Assembly (NCBI GenBank): GCA_052146895.1
Contig: JBKQLZ010000050.1
Location: forward strand, 1 to 23,269
Length of the DNA stretch: 23,269 nt
DNA from: Palsa-601 sp052146895
GTDB lineage: Bacteria > Actinomycetota > Acidimicrobiia > Acidimicrobiales > Bog-793
Reading direction: 5' to 3'
The position numbers were made by a program, and so were the translations under genes. The first letter of the stretch is position 1. Each line of letters starts with the position of its first letter. The notes under the pieces were generated by a model. The model ran no database searches. It worked only from the letters and a program-made list of their open reading frames with translations, and had not been told where the DNA came from. Below, piece after piece: positions 18,501 through 22,640 of the stretch.

Positions 18501-20929
18501 GCGGTGTTGACAAGCGCGCCCTGGCCGGTGTCTACCTGCACGGTGATCGTGAGAGTCGCGCTCGCGCCGTTCGCAAGGCTGCCTACCCCCCACGTGACGG
18601 TAGGCACGCCGCCCACGACGGCCTCAGTGACCGAGCCGGTGGCCGTGGTGCCGGAGACATAACCCTCACCTTGAGGTAGAGGGTCAGACACGAGGACGCC
18701 GGCGGCGGCGTTGGGCCCAGCATTGGAAGCGGTGATGGTGTAGGTGTCGGTTGAGCCGTCCGCCGGCGAGGCAACGGCTGCCGTCTTGGTGATGGACACA
18801 TTGGCGACGTTGCTCGTCGCACCACCCCAGGTGATCGGCTGAGTAGCCGTGAGATACGAGCTCGGGGAGTTGTTGTCCGAACTCGAGAGCGTGACGGTGA
18901 TGTTGTACGTACCTGCCGTTGGCGTCGTCTGTTGAACCGGGACCGAGAGCGGCGAGAGCGAGACGCCAGCAGGCGAGTCGCCACCGGGCGGCGTGAAGGT
19001 GCAGGTGTCGGTCGACAGGCCAGGCCCGGGCGTAGCACAGACCCAGCCGCTGCCGGACGGCGGTTGGCCGCTGACGAACTGCACGCCGGCCGGGAGGTTG
19101 ACAGTGGCCGTCATGGTCTTCGTCTCGTCTGAGCCGGTAGCAAGCACTGCACTCGTGAACGTGGTGTAAGCCGTCGTGCCGAGCGTCGTGCTGACGGTTG
19201 ACGCGGTATTGCCACACATCGCCGAACCCTGATCGAGCACGACACTCTCGTTCGTGGCGGTGGCCGTAGCGGCAGCGGACATCGTCGCCGTCGACCCGCT
19301 GGTGACGGCCGTGATGGTGGCGCCGGCGGGAATCTGGCCGGCGAGGACCCCGTCGCCTACGTCTCCGGGGGTGAAGCTGCCACCAGGGTCTGTCAGCGTC
19401 GTGGAGCCGTTGGTTATCGCCGCGTCTGAGATCGTACGGGTGACCGGTAGCACGGGACTGACCGTGATGATGGCGTTCGCCGAAGTCGCAGTCGCCGCGC
19501 TCGACAGTGTGACTGACGTGCCGCTGATCGCCGTGATCGTCGTGCCGGCGGGGATCGCGGCACCGTAGATGTTGCTCCCGACGTCGCCCGCCGGCAGCGT
19601 CGTGGGCGTCGTGATCGTCGTGCTGTTGTTGGTCGTGGTGACGCCTTGGGCGACCTGGTTCGGATTGGCGAGCTCACAGAGGTTCGGCTGGATCGGGATG
19701 ACGGACTGAACGGACACGTTGTTGAGCTCGTGGATCTCGTCGTCCCCGCCGGTGCTAGCAGACCAGCCGAACTTCACCGTCGGGATCGTCTGCATGAGCG
19801 CCGGCTCGGGGACGGTCTCGACAAGAACGTTGTTCAGGTAGACGAGGACCTCCGGCGAACCTGGCTGTGCGGCTGAGACGGCATTCGAGCACGGGTAGCT
19901 CGTGTAAAGGCTTGCGCAGCCGGGCGGGTCGATGTGGAGGTGGACCTCTTCACCGCCGGTCGCCCCCGGAGCGGGCCGGGCCGTGGCAGCCGCGTTGTCG
20001 ACGGTCGCGGCTGCGGGCGCACCGAGGACGCAGTACTCGCCGTTCACCTCTCCGGTCTCCGGGTACCAGCCCGCCGGGTACGGCGTGCCTCCGATAGTCG
20101 CTGCAGGGTTGTAGAAGCCGGGGCCGCGGACCGAGACGTTCTCCGGGTCTATTGCGCCAGGTATGTAGCTCTGATTGCACGACGAGTTCGAGCCCGTGCC
20201 GGTGTCGTTGAATTGGAACGGGTAGTTGCCCCAGGCATCGAGTGCGACGCCGAGGATGCCGTCGGGAAGGCCGCTGCACTCGTCGTTCGGCCCGACGGCC
20301 GGGTCGTTCGCGGGACAGTCACCCGCGGTGCCGAAGTCGAACCCTCCGGCGCCGCCGAGAGGACCGATCTTCGTGAGCGAGTCGGTGCCGTTCGTGAGGA
20401 AGAACGTGATCATGTCGGCGCCGTCGCCGTCGTACTGGTAAGCGTCGTACTTCACGTCGAAGCCGTCGGCCGTGGGTATCTGGTAGTTGTAGAGGATATA
20501 GCCGTTCGAGTTGCCGGCATTGCTCGTCAACCGCAGCGCGCCCGTACCTGGCGTGTCCGGGAGAGTGCCCGTCGCGCCCCCTGGCTCGCTCGTAAGGCAG
20601 CCGGGAATCGGCGTCTCGCTCGTGTTCGTCGAGGCGGTCAGGCAGGGCGTGAACGTGCCGTTGGTCGTGAGCAAGTTCTGTGCCTGGGGCGAGACCTGTG
20701 AACCCTTGAAGTCCTCTGAGAAGAGCAGGGTCCCGAGCCCCGCCGCCGAGGCCGGCTTGGCGGAGCCGAGCAAGCCCGACACGTAACCCACCGCCACGCC
20801 GCTGATGATGCCGGCACACACGAGGAGCATCGAGCAGAGGACGCGGACAGCGCGGTGCCTCAAGCTCTGCCGAGCTGCGTGCGCGCCGGAAGGAGGCGCG
20901 TGCAGACGGTTGAAGACTCCCTCGCTCAT
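9548..20929 (-). CDS. Giant sortase-anchored lectin/DUF11 surface protein, 3793 residues
   Basis: One unbroken frame of 3793 codons. Order: signal peptide with a hydrophobic core at about 28-55 and an AxA-type cleavage site near residue 62 ('KPASAAG'); L-type lectin domain at about 66-412; two 61-residue modules (430-490, 505-565); a further beta-rich linker with cysteines (567-700); 22 DUF11 (PF01345/TIGR01451) Ig-like repeats at 707-3738; and a sorting signal 'PPVHTG' (3746-3751) with a membrane helix (about 3755-3773) and Arg-rich tail. It is therefore exported, extended and wall-anchored, most likely an adhesin that binds glycans through its lectin head (inference). Repeats are poor in cysteine, apart from a pair in repeat 5. 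ATG at 20929 is used; the nearest purine-rich stretch (GAGGGG) is somewhat far upstream. The sortase gene follows. Confidence 0.95.
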   Translation of the reverse strand: MSEGVFNRLHAPPSGAHAARQSLRHRAVRVLCSMLLVCAGIISGVAVGYVSGLLGSAKPASAAGLGTLLFSEDFKGSQVSPQAQNLLTTNGTFTPCLTASTNTSETPIPGCLTSEPGGATGTLPDTPGTGALRLTSNAGNSNGYILYNYQIPTADGFDVKYDAYQYDGDGADMITFFLTNGTDSLTKIGPLGGAGGFDFGTAGDCPANDPAVGPNDECSGLPDGILGVALDAWGNYPFQFNDTGTGSNSSCNQSYIPGAIDPENVSVRGPGFYNPAATIGGTPYPAGWYPETGEVNGEYCVLGAPAAATVDNAAATARPAPGATGGEEVHLHIDPPGCASLYTSYPCSNAVSAAQPGSPEVLVYLNNVLVETVPEPALMQTIPTVKFGWSASTGGDDEIHELNNVSVQSVIPIQPNLCELANPNQVAQGVTTTNNSTTITTPTTLPAGDVGSNIYGAAIPAGTTITAISGTSVTLSSAATATSANAIITVSPVLPVTRTISDAAITNGSTTLTDPGGSFTPGDVGDGVLAGQIPAGATITAVTSGSTATMSAAATATATNESVVLDQGSAMCGNTASTVSTTLGTTAYTTFTSAVLATGSDETKTMTATVNLPAGVQFVSGQPPSGSGWVCATPGPGLSTDTCTFTPPGGDSPAGVSLSPLSVPVQQTTPTAGTYNITVTLSSSDNNSPSSYLTATQPITWGGATSNVANVSITKTAAVASPADGSTDTYTITASNAGPNAAAGVLVSDPLPQGEGYVSGTTATGSVTEAVVGGVPTVTWGVGSLANGASATLTITVQVDTGQGALVNTAIESQAASTPDVTGTQQSSAMITPTAVADVVLTKTVSNATPVDGSTVAYTISAENGGPDPAQTVQVIDTLPAGLGLVQYGSPTSVSGVGVTNASTTITGAAGTFTGDVGDYVIGTDITTGSTISAVAGGGASATITSPATGTVASEAITVVTPAAAPTTADGATTTASAGGDTLTWNIGTFAEGDSASMVVLANISGSNGGNPIVNTAVETQSSTTPLPNGQDSTSASASITVTPAANVSITKTVSTTGTTATYTLTATNNGPDSAAGVALTDDLPGALTYQSLGTPTQGTATEHTHHSGLQEIDWTVGTLADGATASLTFTATFTAGATITNTATETQTTLNPGGTTTASATINPPSVATVVVKKTVSNATPADGSDDTYTLTVTNNGPQSAAGVSVTDALPAGEVFVSNGAAPGGTTATESGNVVTWTIGTLADAASVQLTITVELTVGSGSIVNTAVETQTTPNSSGGTTTSGSVTINPTPVANVTLTKTAIDLAPQVGAADPLDETAYVISVTGDGPDTAQGVTVTDPLPAGVTYVSSGSPVSFTGGVTNASTTITGPTGTFVAGDVGYPVTGPDIPNGTVITAVASGTSATMSNAATATNAAEAVTLDEVNTSPAGTNVCQAGGTVTWGTTCTPTLTGFALAPGASKSIVVLVRATSSSGTITNTATESQTTPNSAGATTNAETASAAITPTGTATVVLTKTASAATPPDGSAETYTLHVVNNGPRAVQNLVVTDPLPAGLTYVSYGAATKVLSASITSGSTTLTGPAGSFSGSGVDLVSGFGIPTGTTVTLGGAGTTATMSAAATQTVSSETVTLISPTAPTTTDGASTSVSEASVSGTPTVTWTLGTIANGDSASLQITVLVAASSGTITNIATETQSPLTPNSSGQTATSAGVSVNPTAGANVTIAKTGSTGTPNDGSIMTFTLSVANNGPNSAGAVTVTDPMPTGLAYVSYGSPAGTAPVTTDGVSTSVSEGLVGGVPTVTWTIPSFVSGDTASLLITVTVNTSSAVTNTATLSQTVPNTSGATADSEQASFALTPVPVANVSITKVANPTGNAPHGTQITYTLQATNAGPDSAAGVSVSDPIPVGTTFVSSSTATGSLSNPTVGTNGTVTWTVGTLANGASATATITVLVSNTAALGTMTNTATETQTTKNLTGTQTASATNTVVAAANVSITKIANPSTSTPHGTQIAYTIGLSNAGPDAAAGVSVTDPLPAGTTFVSSSSATGSLSNPTVGTNGTVTWTVGALANGATATATITVLVLDSASGTITNTATETQTTADPTGTQSASASNTVVGAASVSLSKTVSNATPDDGTNDTYTLKVTNAGPDAAAGVAVSDSLPASLAYVSSATTTGTISEALVAGVQTVTWTVGSLANAASATATITVQVNANSGTITNTATETQTTANPSGTTTASVNINPVPVANVSILKTVSNATPDDGTNDTYTLKVTNAGPDSAAGVSVTDALPAGVSYVSSATATGSISEALVAGVQTVTWTVGSLANAASATATVVVQVVQTGTITNTATETQTTANLTGTQSSSAVINPLAAANVSITKTVNNPTPADGTNDTFDLGATNAGPDSATGVVVTDVLPAGLTYVSSATATGSIAFNAGTDTVTWTIGTFAKSASATATITVTVNANSGTITNTANETQTNPNPTGTTSASASVNPTSAANVTLVKTVLNPTPADGTTDSYTLSLHNTGPNGATSVVVTDALPAGLAYVSSATITGTITEALVGGVQTVTWTVGTLPRNATAIATIAVTVNASSGTITNTAHETQSDPNPTGNPTGSVPISPTTAANVSITKTVNNPTPADGTNVTFTLGATNSGPDAGQNVTVTDVLPAGLAYVSSATATGSIAFNAGTDTVTWTIGTFAKSASATATITVTVNANSGTITNTANETQSNPNPTGTTSASASVSPTTAANVSITKTVNNPTPADGTNDTFTLGATNAGPDSATGVVVTDVLPAGLTYVSSATATGSIAFNAGTDTVTWTIGTFAKSATATATVTVTVNANSGTITNTAHETQTDPNPTGNPTGSVPVNPTPAASVTLTKTVTNATPVDGTNDSYTLTLHNAGPDSATGVVVTDVLPAGLAYVSSATETGSIAFNAGTDTVTWTVGTLADSATATATVTVTVNANSGTITNTANETQTDPNPTGNPTGSVPVNPTPAASVTLTKTVTNATPADGTNDSYTLTLHNAGPDSATGVVVTDALPAGLAYVSSATATGSISEAVVAGVQTVTWTVGTLADSATATATITVTVNAGSGTITNIAHETQTDPNPTGNPTGSVPVNPTPAASVTLTKTVANPTPADGTDDTYTLSIHNAGPDAATGVKVTDPLPAGLVYESSATTTGTIAETIVAGVQTVTWTAGTLADDATATATITVKVNANSGTITNTANETQTDPNPTGNPTGTVPISPTPAANVTLTKTVANPTPADGTDDTYTLTLHNAGPDSATGVVVTDALPAGLIYVSSATVTGTISNGAGTVTWTVGTLASGATATATVTVEVTASSGTITNTAHETQTDPNPTGDPTGSVPINPMSDAAVSIKKTVSNSRPVAGESDTYTVKVSNAGPDSAKRVVVTDPLPAGLAYVSASSATGTVSESTVKGVPTITWTIGTLQDGESASLEIVVTVEADSGTIVNTATESQSTPDPNGQQQSSSATSHPQSAANVSIKKTVADPKPVNGTDDTYTVKVSNAGPDAAKGVLVVDPLPAGLAYVSSSSATGTVHESTVKGVPTITWTIGTLANGAAATLTIVVRVTVGSGRIVNTATETQSTPNPKGQRQSSTATATPGPGASVTVKKTVADTKPKAGTSDTYTITATNAGPDAARGVVITDALPPGLTFVSAGSGTGKVTEALVKGVETITWSIASLADGKTVSLHIVVTVQASSGTVTNVAVEHQTTPSPSGKPRSSVSITPVPSGTPIPPVHTGQPWSGWLYWLLVILLGLAGAGSIEQGRRRRRPARVVVRRDRP
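9551..9694 (-). other. C-terminal cell-wall sorting signal of the giant protein
   Basis: Residues 3746-3793. The motif PPVHTG (9677-9694) is followed by 'QPWSGWLYW', a hydrophobic helix ending near 'GLAGAGSI', and a tail with five consecutive Arg plus five more basic residues. This is the three-part plan of sortase substrates, but the pentapeptide departs from LPxTG: Thr-Gly is kept while the Pro is one place too far from Thr. Confidence 0.8.
12822..12928 (-). repeat. 107-nt exact repeat, copy 1 (DUF11 repeat 14)
   Basis: These 107 nt are identical to 13572-13678. The distance is 750 nt, two DUF11 repeats, and sequence identity continues at a high level on the upstream side of both copies. 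It marks a recent duplication or gene conversion of a two-repeat unit. Confidence 0.85.
13572..13678 (-). repeat. 107-nt exact repeat, copy 2 (DUF11 repeat 12)
   Basis: Identical to 12822-12928, with an offset of exactly 750 nt (250 codons). The intervening repeat 13 is clearly different, so the unit duplicated is a dimer of repeats, not a single one. Confidence 0.85.
16040..16219 (-). repeat. 60-residue beta-rich module, copy e, inserted in DUF11 repeat 6
   Basis: From 'ITSGSTTLTGPAG' to 'SSETVTL'. It follows the shared pattern S-T-T-[IL]-T-G, then I-P-x-G-T, T-A-T-M-S-A-A-A-T and E-x-V-T-L. It interrupts the DUF11 fold between the 'YVSYG' strand and the 'TVTWTLG' strand. The DVG segment is degenerate here ('GSGVDLV'). 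Confidence 0.8.
16667..16849 (-). repeat. 61-residue beta-rich module, copy d, inserted in DUF11 repeat 5
   Basis: From 'VTNASTTITGPTG' through 'GDVGYPVTGPDIPNGTVIT' to 'AAEAVTL'. It is inserted after 'YVSSGSPVSFTGG', the same place as in repeats 2 and 6. The host repeat also carries the only cysteine pair in the DUF11 array ('NVCQAGG' and 'WGTTC') just after the insert. Confidence 0.85.
18053..18235 (-). repeat. 61-residue beta-rich module, copy c, inserted in DUF11 repeat 2
   Basis: From 'VTNASTTITGAAG' through 'GDVGDYVIGTDITTGSTIS' to 'ASEAITV'. It sits after 'YGSPTSVSGVG' and before the 'DTLTWNIGTF' strand of the host repeat. Its first ten residues equal those of copy d. Confidence 0.85.
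19235..19417 (-). repeat. 61-residue beta-rich module, copy b, after the lectin domain
   Basis: From 'ITNGSTTLTDPGGSF' through 'GDVGDGVLAGQIPAGATIT' to 'ESVVL' (residues 505-565). It stands free, not inside a DUF11 repeat, in tandem with copy a. Confidence 0.85.
19460..19642 (-). repeat. 61-residue beta-rich module, copy a, after the lectin domain
   Basis: From 'VTTTNNSTTITTPTT' through 'GDVGSNIYGAAIPAGTTIT' to 'NAIITV' (residues 430-490). It is the most N-terminal copy, directly after the lectin domain. The pattern resembles short modules common in phage tail and actinobacterial surface proteins (from memory of such sequences, not a search). Confidence 0.8.
19694..20734 (-). other. L-type (legume-like) lectin domain of the giant protein
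   Basis: Residues about 66-412. The marks of bacterial L-type lectins are all present: 'LLFSEDF' at the start, 'GDGADMITFFLTNG' (170-181) for the Asp of the calcium/sugar site, 'GILGVALDAWGNY' (224-236) with the metal-binding Asp and Asn, and 'KFGWSASTGGDDEIHELNN' (386-404). The fold is a carbohydrate-binding beta sandwich. Extra loops with cysteines (about 96-111, 205-218, 251, 300, 338-347) may form disulfides. This is the likely binding tip of the fibre. Confidence 0.85.
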
Positions 20930-21156
20930 GTGTGACTACGTATCCCCTCGCCACCCGCGGCGCTCTCGCAGATCCAGGTGGTGTCTGCGCCAATGTAAGG
21001 CTTTGACGGTCGGACTGTCGAGTCTTTCAGTGCCCAACAATGCATACGCAACCAACTCGCAACCGCGCCGCAACCAACGCGGCGACTTGGGACCCTACCA
21101 GGGCATTTTCGGGCCAGAACGGATGGTCGATCAGAGGGCGCGTACACTCCGAGGAG
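20930..21156. promoter_or_regulatory. Divergent intergenic region between the giant gene and the MoxR-type operon
   Basis: These 227 nt lie between two divergent genes and are a little richer in A and T than the coding regions nearby. They must hold control signals for both transcription units. No long palindrome or riboswitch-like structure was recognised. On the plus strand TACACT (21143-21148) lies 8 nt before the ATG at 21157, a spacing that would suit a leaderless transcript. The region would be partly coding if the ATG at 21040 were used. Confidence 0.45.
20992..21021 (-). promoter_or_regulatory. Candidate promoter of the giant surface protein gene
   Basis: On the minus strand a TCGACA (-35, 21016-21021) stands 18 nt from TACATT (-10, 20992-20997). 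This would give a leader of roughly 55 nt before the ATG at 20929. Match quality is moderate, and there is no experimental support. Confidence 0.35.
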
Positions 21157-22125
21157 ATGCCGAGACGCGCCCTTCCACAGCGAACGGAGGACAGCACGGC
21201 CGACGGCTCGGAGGAGGCGGCGGGCGGTCTCTTGTGGTCGCCATCGATCGTCCGGGCGCTCGCTCCCCTGGCCGCCGCTCTGGCCGTGGTCGCGGCGGTC
21301 GCTGGCAGCGCTGGCGGACTTGGAGCTGGAAAGTCCAGCTTGCGAGACGGCCCTGCGTCGGACGTCTTCACCATCACCCTGACACTCGTTTGCCTCGCGG
21401 TCGCAGCGTGTGTCGTCGTCTGTTTGCGCACCCTTCCCACGCCGTCCCGGTTCGGCATCTCGAGCAAGGGCAGGCGGCGCAACACGCTCGCCGAGCGCCT
21501 CGCCGCACTCGCTCTCCTCGCAGCGTTCATCGGCCTCGGGGCGCTCCTGCTGACCCGTCGTTCGCACGTCGCGCACCACGTCACCCTCGCGGCACTTGGT
21601 AGTCCGCGGAACCGGCAAATCGCTTCTAAAATAAGCTTTTCTGCCCCGGCGGCCGGCGCCACCATCCTCGCCGTGCTGGCGGTCGCGGCGATCACGATTG
21701 GACTTCCGGCGTGGCGGCGCCGCCGTTGGGCGAGAGCTCGTGGGCCCCTTCACCCGATGTCGAGGCCCCCGTCGCGCGATGGCTTGAGCGACTTCCCGAG
21801 CGGCGCGCTCACGGCAGCAGTTGCGGGCGTCACAGTCTCCAACCCTGAGGACGAACCGGACCCACGCAAGGCGATCGTGGCCGCCTACATCGCGATGACC
21901 GAAGCGGCCGCGAAGTGCGGGGCGCTCCGCGAGTCATACGAGACCCCCTCTGAGTACCTGCAGCGGCTCCTCGGAATTGCGGGAGCCCCGGCGAGGCCGG
22001 CGTCGAGACTGACTGGAATCTTCGAGCGCGCCCGTTACAGCAGTGAGCCCCTCGGAGAGGACGGGCGATCGGTCGCGATCAGCAGTCTTCGCGATATCCG
22101 CGCCGGGATTGGTGCGGCTGGATGA
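21157..22125 (+). CDS. DUF4129 domain membrane protein
   Basis: A 322-residue integral membrane protein with about four hydrophobic segments, 'VRALAPLAAALAVVAAVAG', 'VFTITLTLVCLAVAACVVV', 'LAERLAALALLAAFIGLGA' and 'ATILAVLAVAAITIGLP', then a soluble C-terminal domain. That domain ('IVAAYIAMTEAAAKCG', 'ETPSEYLQRLL', 'LTGIFERARYS') is the DUF4129 type, often fused to transglutaminase-like membrane proteins in MoxR loci; no transglutaminase domain is present here. Its function is unknown, probably envelope related. ATG at 21157 is preferred for length, but the GAGGAG just before it is too close to be a normal Shine-Dalgarno. ATG at 21040 would add 39 residues of low-complexity sequence. It overlaps the next gene by ATGA. 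Confidence 0.8.
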   Translation: MPRRALPQRTEDSTADGSEEAAGGLLWSPSIVRALAPLAAALAVVAAVAGSAGGLGAGKSSLRDGPASDVFTITLTLVCLAVAACVVVCLRTLPTPSRFGISSKGRRRNTLAERLAALALLAAFIGLGALLLTRRSHVAHHVTLAALGSPRNRQIASKISFSAPAAGATILAVLAVAAITIGLPAWRRRRWARARGPLHPMSRPPSRDGLSDFPSGALTAAVAGVTVSNPEDEPDPRKAIVAAYIAMTEAAAKCGALRESYETPSEYLQRLLGIAGAPARPASRLTGIFERARYSSEPLGEDGRSVAISSLRDIRAGIGAAG

Positions 22126-22640
22126 CACGCTCTCTCGTTGCGACGCTCCTGTGTGCAACAGCGGGGTTGGCTCTCGCTCTCGGCGTCGGCGCCCCCGACC
22201 CCGGCGTTGCGGAACGGGCCTACGCGGGTGCCGCAGGACTACTGATAATCGTGGCGGTTTACCGCATTCTCGCCCGCTCGAGAGCCGCAAGTCCCTACGA
22301 GTTGGGCAAGGGCGAAGGGAGCGACAAGGTCACGTCGGGTGAGGGTGAAGAGGCCCGCGACGGAGCGACGGCGGGCTGGCAGGAACTCGAGAGATCGCTC
22401 CGTCTCGGTACCGTCACGGCGGGCAACTTCGATCTGAGGGTTCGGACCCGGCTGGCAGCTCTCGCCCGCGCGCGAGGAAGGCGAATGAGCGGCCATCTCA
22501 GCCCGACCGACATCGAAAGACTGCTCGGGGCTGACAGCGTGTTGCGACCCGGCAACTCAAGGTTGCGCGACCGCCATGGCCCGGGCGTCTCACTCGAGGA
22601 GGTCGACGAGATCGTGACGATCTTGGAAGAGTGCCCATGA
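22122..22640 (+). CDS. Small membrane protein in the MoxR-type operon
   Basis: A 172-residue protein with two N-terminal hydrophobic helices (about 4-23 and 34-52) and a charged cytoplasmic part. The segment 'GWQELERSLRLGTVTAGNFDLRVRTRLAALARARG' (about 85-119) and 'LSPTDIERLLG' are like small uncharacterised proteins encoded between DUF4129 and MoxR genes in Actinomycetota. I cannot name a function. ATG at 22122 overlaps the upstream stop (ATGA), and its own stop overlaps the MoxR start in the same way, so the three genes are translationally coupled. Confidence 0.82.
   Translation: MTRSLVATLLCATAGLALALGVGAPDPGVAERAYAGAAGLLIIVAVYRILARSRAASPYELGKGEGSDKVTSGEGEEARDGATAGWQELERSLRLGTVTAGNFDLRVRTRLAALARARGRRMSGHLSPTDIERLLGADSVLRPGNSRLRDRHGPGVSLEEVDEIVTILEECP

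Larger units (their letters stand above)
9716..18811 (-). repeat. Array of 22 DUF11 (TIGR01451-type) repeats
   Basis: I count 22 repeats of about 115-135 residues (repeats 2, 5 and 6 are longer because of inserts). Each starts with a strand like 'ANVSITKTV', then 'DGTNDTYTL', 'TNAGPDSA', 'VTDPLPAGL.YVSS', 'TVTWTVGTL' and 'GTITNTATETQ', ending in a Pro/Gly/Thr/Ser linker. Lys of the first strand, Asp of 'TDxLP' and Asn of 'TNTA' are kept in all 22. Repeats 12-19 are the most alike and are clearly related at DNA level; repeats 1-7 and 20-22 are more diverged. Such domains usually build long rigid stalks. Confidence 0.92.

Noticed and set aside
9716..18811. Regularly spaced repeats that might suggest a CRISPR-like or non-coding tandem array
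   Set aside because: The period is about 375 nt, the frame stays open throughout, and variation follows protein constraints. There are no short repeat-spacer units and no cas genes.
16040..19642. Phage-tail-like modules as signs of a prophage remnant
   Set aside because: The modules are in frame inside one surface protein, with base composition like the surroundings, and no phage gene, integrase or attachment site is near.
20810..20840. Possible lipobox in the giant protein's signal peptide ('LLVCAG')
   Set aside because: Val directly before Cys does not fit the lipobox, and a good signal peptidase I site follows at about residue 62; the protein also has a C-terminal sorting signal.
21002..21031. 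TTGACG at 21003-21008 as a -35 box for the MoxR-type operon
   Set aside because: No acceptable -10 box is found 16-19 nt downstream on the plus strand.
21620..21645. Short A/T-rich patch inside the DUF4129 gene, as an insertion scar or promoter
   Set aside because: It is in frame and reads as normal codons (Ala-Ser-Lys-Ile-Ser-Phe-Ser). There are no flanking repeats, and no gene start follows.
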